Assembly (NCBI RefSeq): GCF_022096995.1
Contig: NZ_JACXGQ010000004.1
Span: 62,001 to 126,000 of the forward strand
Length of the DNA stretch: 64,000 bases
Direction: 5' to 3'
Source of the DNA: Yoonia sp. I 8.24
Lineage (GTDB): Bacteria > Pseudomonadota > Alphaproteobacteria > Rhodobacterales > Rhodobacteraceae
Shown: positions 62,169 to 64,000 of the stretch, piece by piece
Layout: every line of letters begins with the position of its first letter
Numbering within the stretch: position 1 is the stretch's first letter
Program-made: the position numbers and the translations under genes
The notes under the pieces: generated by a model
Databases searched by the model: none
Seen by the model: only the letters and a program-made list of their open reading frames with translations
Told to the model about the DNA's origin: nothing

Positions 62169-62996
62169 ATGCCTCTCGTGACCCTTGCCGATGTTCTACA
62201 ACCTGCCTTGAAAAACGGTTATGCTGTGGGGGGGCTTGTCACCCTCGGGTGGGAGGATATGCGCGCCTTCGTCGCGGCTGCTGAGGCTGAAAATTGCCCT
62301 GTGATCTTGCAGGCGGGGCCGGGTTGCCGTGACCATACGCCGTTGCCAATCTTGGGCGAAATGTTCAGGCATTTGGCTGAAAACGCATCTGTACCTGTGG
62401 TCGCACACCTTGATCATGGCTACACGTTTGACGATTGCCAGCAGGCACTTGACGCGGGTTTTACATCACTGATGTTTGACGGATCACGCAAACCATTGGA
62501 TGAAAATATCGCCGAAACCAAACGCGTGGCAGACCTTGCGCGCAGCGCCGGGATTTCTTGCGAAGGCGAAATCGGCTTCGTCGGTTACGACAACGGTGAA
62601 GCGTCCGCTGGAACTGAACCGGCTGAGGCGGCCCTATTTGCAAAAGAAACCGGCATCGACGCGATGGCGATTTCGGTCGGAAACGTACATCTGCAACAAG
62701 ACAAACAGGGTGGTCTGGACGAGGCGCGGATCGCGGCGATCCAAGCATTGACCGATGTGCCTTTGGTGATCCACGGCGGATCTGGTGTGCCAGTTGCGCA
62801 GCGCCGTTACTTGGCCAAGACCACAAACGTTTGTAAATTTAACATCGGGACCGAACTGCGCATGGCCTTTGGCGATGCGATGCGGTTCGCCATCAATGCT
62901 GACCCCTCTCGGTTCGACCGGAATACAATTTTAAAAGAAACACACGACCCTGTCATGGCTGCGGCACAGCGGGTTTTGAAGGCAATAAAAGGCTGA
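62169..62996 (+). CDS. iolJ: Class II aldolase of the inositol pathway (IolJ type)
   Basis: A 275-aa class II fructose-bisphosphate-aldolase-like enzyme with metal His in VAHLDHGYTFDD and the C-terminal VIHGGSGVPVAQRRYLAKTTNVCKFNIGTELR. In the pathway the aldolase splits 6-phospho-5-dehydro-2-deoxygluconate into dihydroxyacetone phosphate and malonate semialdehyde. The name rests on position after iolB and fold. Confidence 0.88.
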   Translation: MPLVTLADVLQPALKNGYAVGGLVTLGWEDMRAFVAAAEAENCPVILQAGPGCRDHTPLPILGEMFRHLAENASVPVVAHLDHGYTFDDCQQALDAGFTSLMFDGSRKPLDENIAETKRVADLARSAGISCEGEIGFVGYDNGEASAGTEPAEAALFAKETGIDAMAISVGNVHLQQDKQGGLDEARIAAIQALTDVPLVIHGGSGVPVAQRRYLAKTTNVCKFNIGTELRMAFGDAMRFAINADPSRFDRNTILKETHDPVMAAAQRVLKAIKG

Positions 62997-63000
62997 TTAT

Positions 63001-63993
63001 ATGTTAAATATCGGTATACTTGGCGCAGGCCGCATTGGTCAGGTTCACGGTGCAACGCTGCTTGGCATGACAACCGCGCGTACCTTTGCGGTGTCTGATT
63101 TCATCCCAGAAGCGGCGACCGCTTTGGCAAGCAAGCTTGGGGCGCAAGCCATCACCACGGATGAGATCATTGCGTCACCTGACATTGACGCGATCGTCAT
63201 CGGAACGCCCACCACCACACATTACGACATCATTCATCAGGCCGCGGCCGCTGGCAAAGCCATCTTTTGCGAAAAGCCTGTCGATCTATCCGTTAACCGT
63301 ATCCGCGAATGTCTGACCGCCGTCGAAAAGGCCGGTGTGCCATTTATGACCGCGTTTAATCGCCGCTTTGACCCTGGGTTTGCGCATCTGCAAAAACAGA
63401 TCGCGGATCAGGTGATAGGAAACGTCGAAATAGTGACAATTCTTTCGCGTGATCCGTCACCCCCACCCATTGGTTACGTGAAAACCTCTGGCGGGATATT
63501 CCGCGACATGATGATCCATGATCTTGATATGGCGCGGTTCTTGCTTGGCGAAGACCCAATTGAGATCAGCGCAGTTGGATCTTGTCTTGTTGATCCTGCG
63601 ATTGGTGAGGCTGGTGATTTTGATACGGCAGCAGTTACGTTGAAAACGGCGTCCGGCAAAATTTGTCAGATTTCAAATTCACGTCGCGCGACCTATGGAT
63701 ATGATCAACGCGTCGAAGTCCATGGAGCCGGCGGCATGCTGCGCGCCCACAACGTGCCTGAACATAACGTCGAACTGACGACTGCTGGGGGCTTTACCAC
63801 GGCCCCGACGCAACCTTTCTTCCTTGAGCGCTACGCCGCGGCTTACCGGGCTGAGATGGCGCACTTTGTAGCCTCGATCGCTGACGGCGTCACGATGACC
63901 CCAACGGGGCTTGATGGGCTCAAAGCGCAGATTTTGGCGGATGCGGCAGATGCAAGCGCGCGCGATGGTCAGCCACGGGTGCTGAACTACTAG
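63001..63993 (+). CDS. iolG: myo-Inositol 2-dehydrogenase
   Basis: A 330-aa Gfo/Idh/MocA dehydrogenase that oxidises myo-inositol to 2-keto-myo-inositol. Stretches LNIGILGAGRIGQVHGATL, AIFCEKPVDLSVNRI and FMTAFNRRFDPGFAHLQK, DMMIHDLDMARFLLGED match IolG. It follows the aldolase by 4 bases, ending the visible rightward operon. iolA is not seen within the window. Confidence 0.93.
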   Translation: MLNIGILGAGRIGQVHGATLLGMTTARTFAVSDFIPEAATALASKLGAQAITTDEIIASPDIDAIVIGTPTTTHYDIIHQAAAAGKAIFCEKPVDLSVNRIRECLTAVEKAGVPFMTAFNRRFDPGFAHLQKQIADQVIGNVEIVTILSRDPSPPPIGYVKTSGGIFRDMMIHDLDMARFLLGEDPIEISAVGSCLVDPAIGEAGDFDTAAVTLKTASGKICQISNSRRATYGYDQRVEVHGAGGMLRAHNVPEHNVELTTAGGFTTAPTQPFFLERYAAAYRAEMAHFVASIADGVTMTPTGLDGLKAQILADAADASARDGQPRVLNY

Positions 63994-64000
63994 GTGAACG

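Noticed and set aside
1-64000. CRISPR arrays, rRNA genes, complete insertion sequences
   Set aside because: No regularly spaced repeats, rRNA-like stretches or intact transposases were seen; only one IS3 scar.

Overview
The window looks like a chromosomal segment of a marine-type Rhodobacteraceae (Roseobacter group) alphaproteobacterium. The reasons are an aerobic form I carbon-monoxide dehydrogenase cluster, a DUF484-xerC pair, a phosphatidylcholine synthase, DUF4166, many ATGA/GTGA gene overlaps and the general protein style. The species is not identifiable from the sequence alone.

Layout. 1-3.5 kb: end of an unknown gene, priA, a transaldolase and a small membrane protein cut by an in-frame TAG. 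3.6-13.6 kb: a minus-strand CO-oxidation cluster in the order coxC-coxM-coxS-coxL-coxD-coxE-coxF-mocA-like-tiny ORF-coxG-coxI. It holds structural subunits, AAA+/VWA maturation proteins, XdhC-type cofactor chaperones, a molybdopterin nucleotidylyltransferase and a MHYT-LytTR regulator. 13.8-16.1 kb: DUF484, xerC, pcs. 16.2-17.6 kb: an orphan DUF4157 (eCIS-type) protein with an unknown C-terminus. 17.7-20.6 kb: ogt, a flavin monooxygenase-like gene, and a padR/CPBP-protease pair with a large dyad operator. 20.6-31 kb: mostly core genes: ileS, asd with a possible Thr/Met leader-peptide attenuator, an extensin-like protein, tyrC-hisC, arsR-SRPBCC, a cell-wall hydrolase lipoprotein, a ClbS/DfsB protein and rpsD.

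31.4-41.6 kb: a YdcZ-type transporter pair, a small secreted protein, a tightly overlapped five-gene minus operon (hydantoinase A and B, an FAD oxidoreductase, an HpcH/HpaI aldolase and a uronate-dehydrogenase-like enzyme) with a LysR gene, then GbsR/MarR-DUF4166 with an operator over the regulator's own start codon. 41.8-54.9 kb is the accessory part, lying around tRNA-Ser(GCU): a decayed lectin gene, an S41 peptidase/MipA/7TM-AraC group, a FecBCD-like ABC transporter, a PagL-like protein that seems to lack its catalytic His, two diverged copies of a non-coding repeat, a WG-repeat fragment, a CARDB protein, an outer-membrane barrel, a LysR gene and an IS3 scar.

55.1-64 kb: a divergent inositol-catabolism locus. 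iolD-iolC-iolB-aldolase-iolG read rightward; two Gfo/Idh/MocA oxidoreductases and an iolE-like isomerase read leftward. A perfect 16-bp LacI-type palindrome lies in the shared promoter region. iolA and the LacI-type regulator are not in the window.

The observations I rate highest are the translationally coupled 33-aa ORF inside the cox cluster, the candidate attenuator before asd, the orphan DUF4157 protein, and the envelope peptidase/OMP/membrane-AraC group next to tRNA-Ser. All comparisons rest on reading the sequence; no database search was run.
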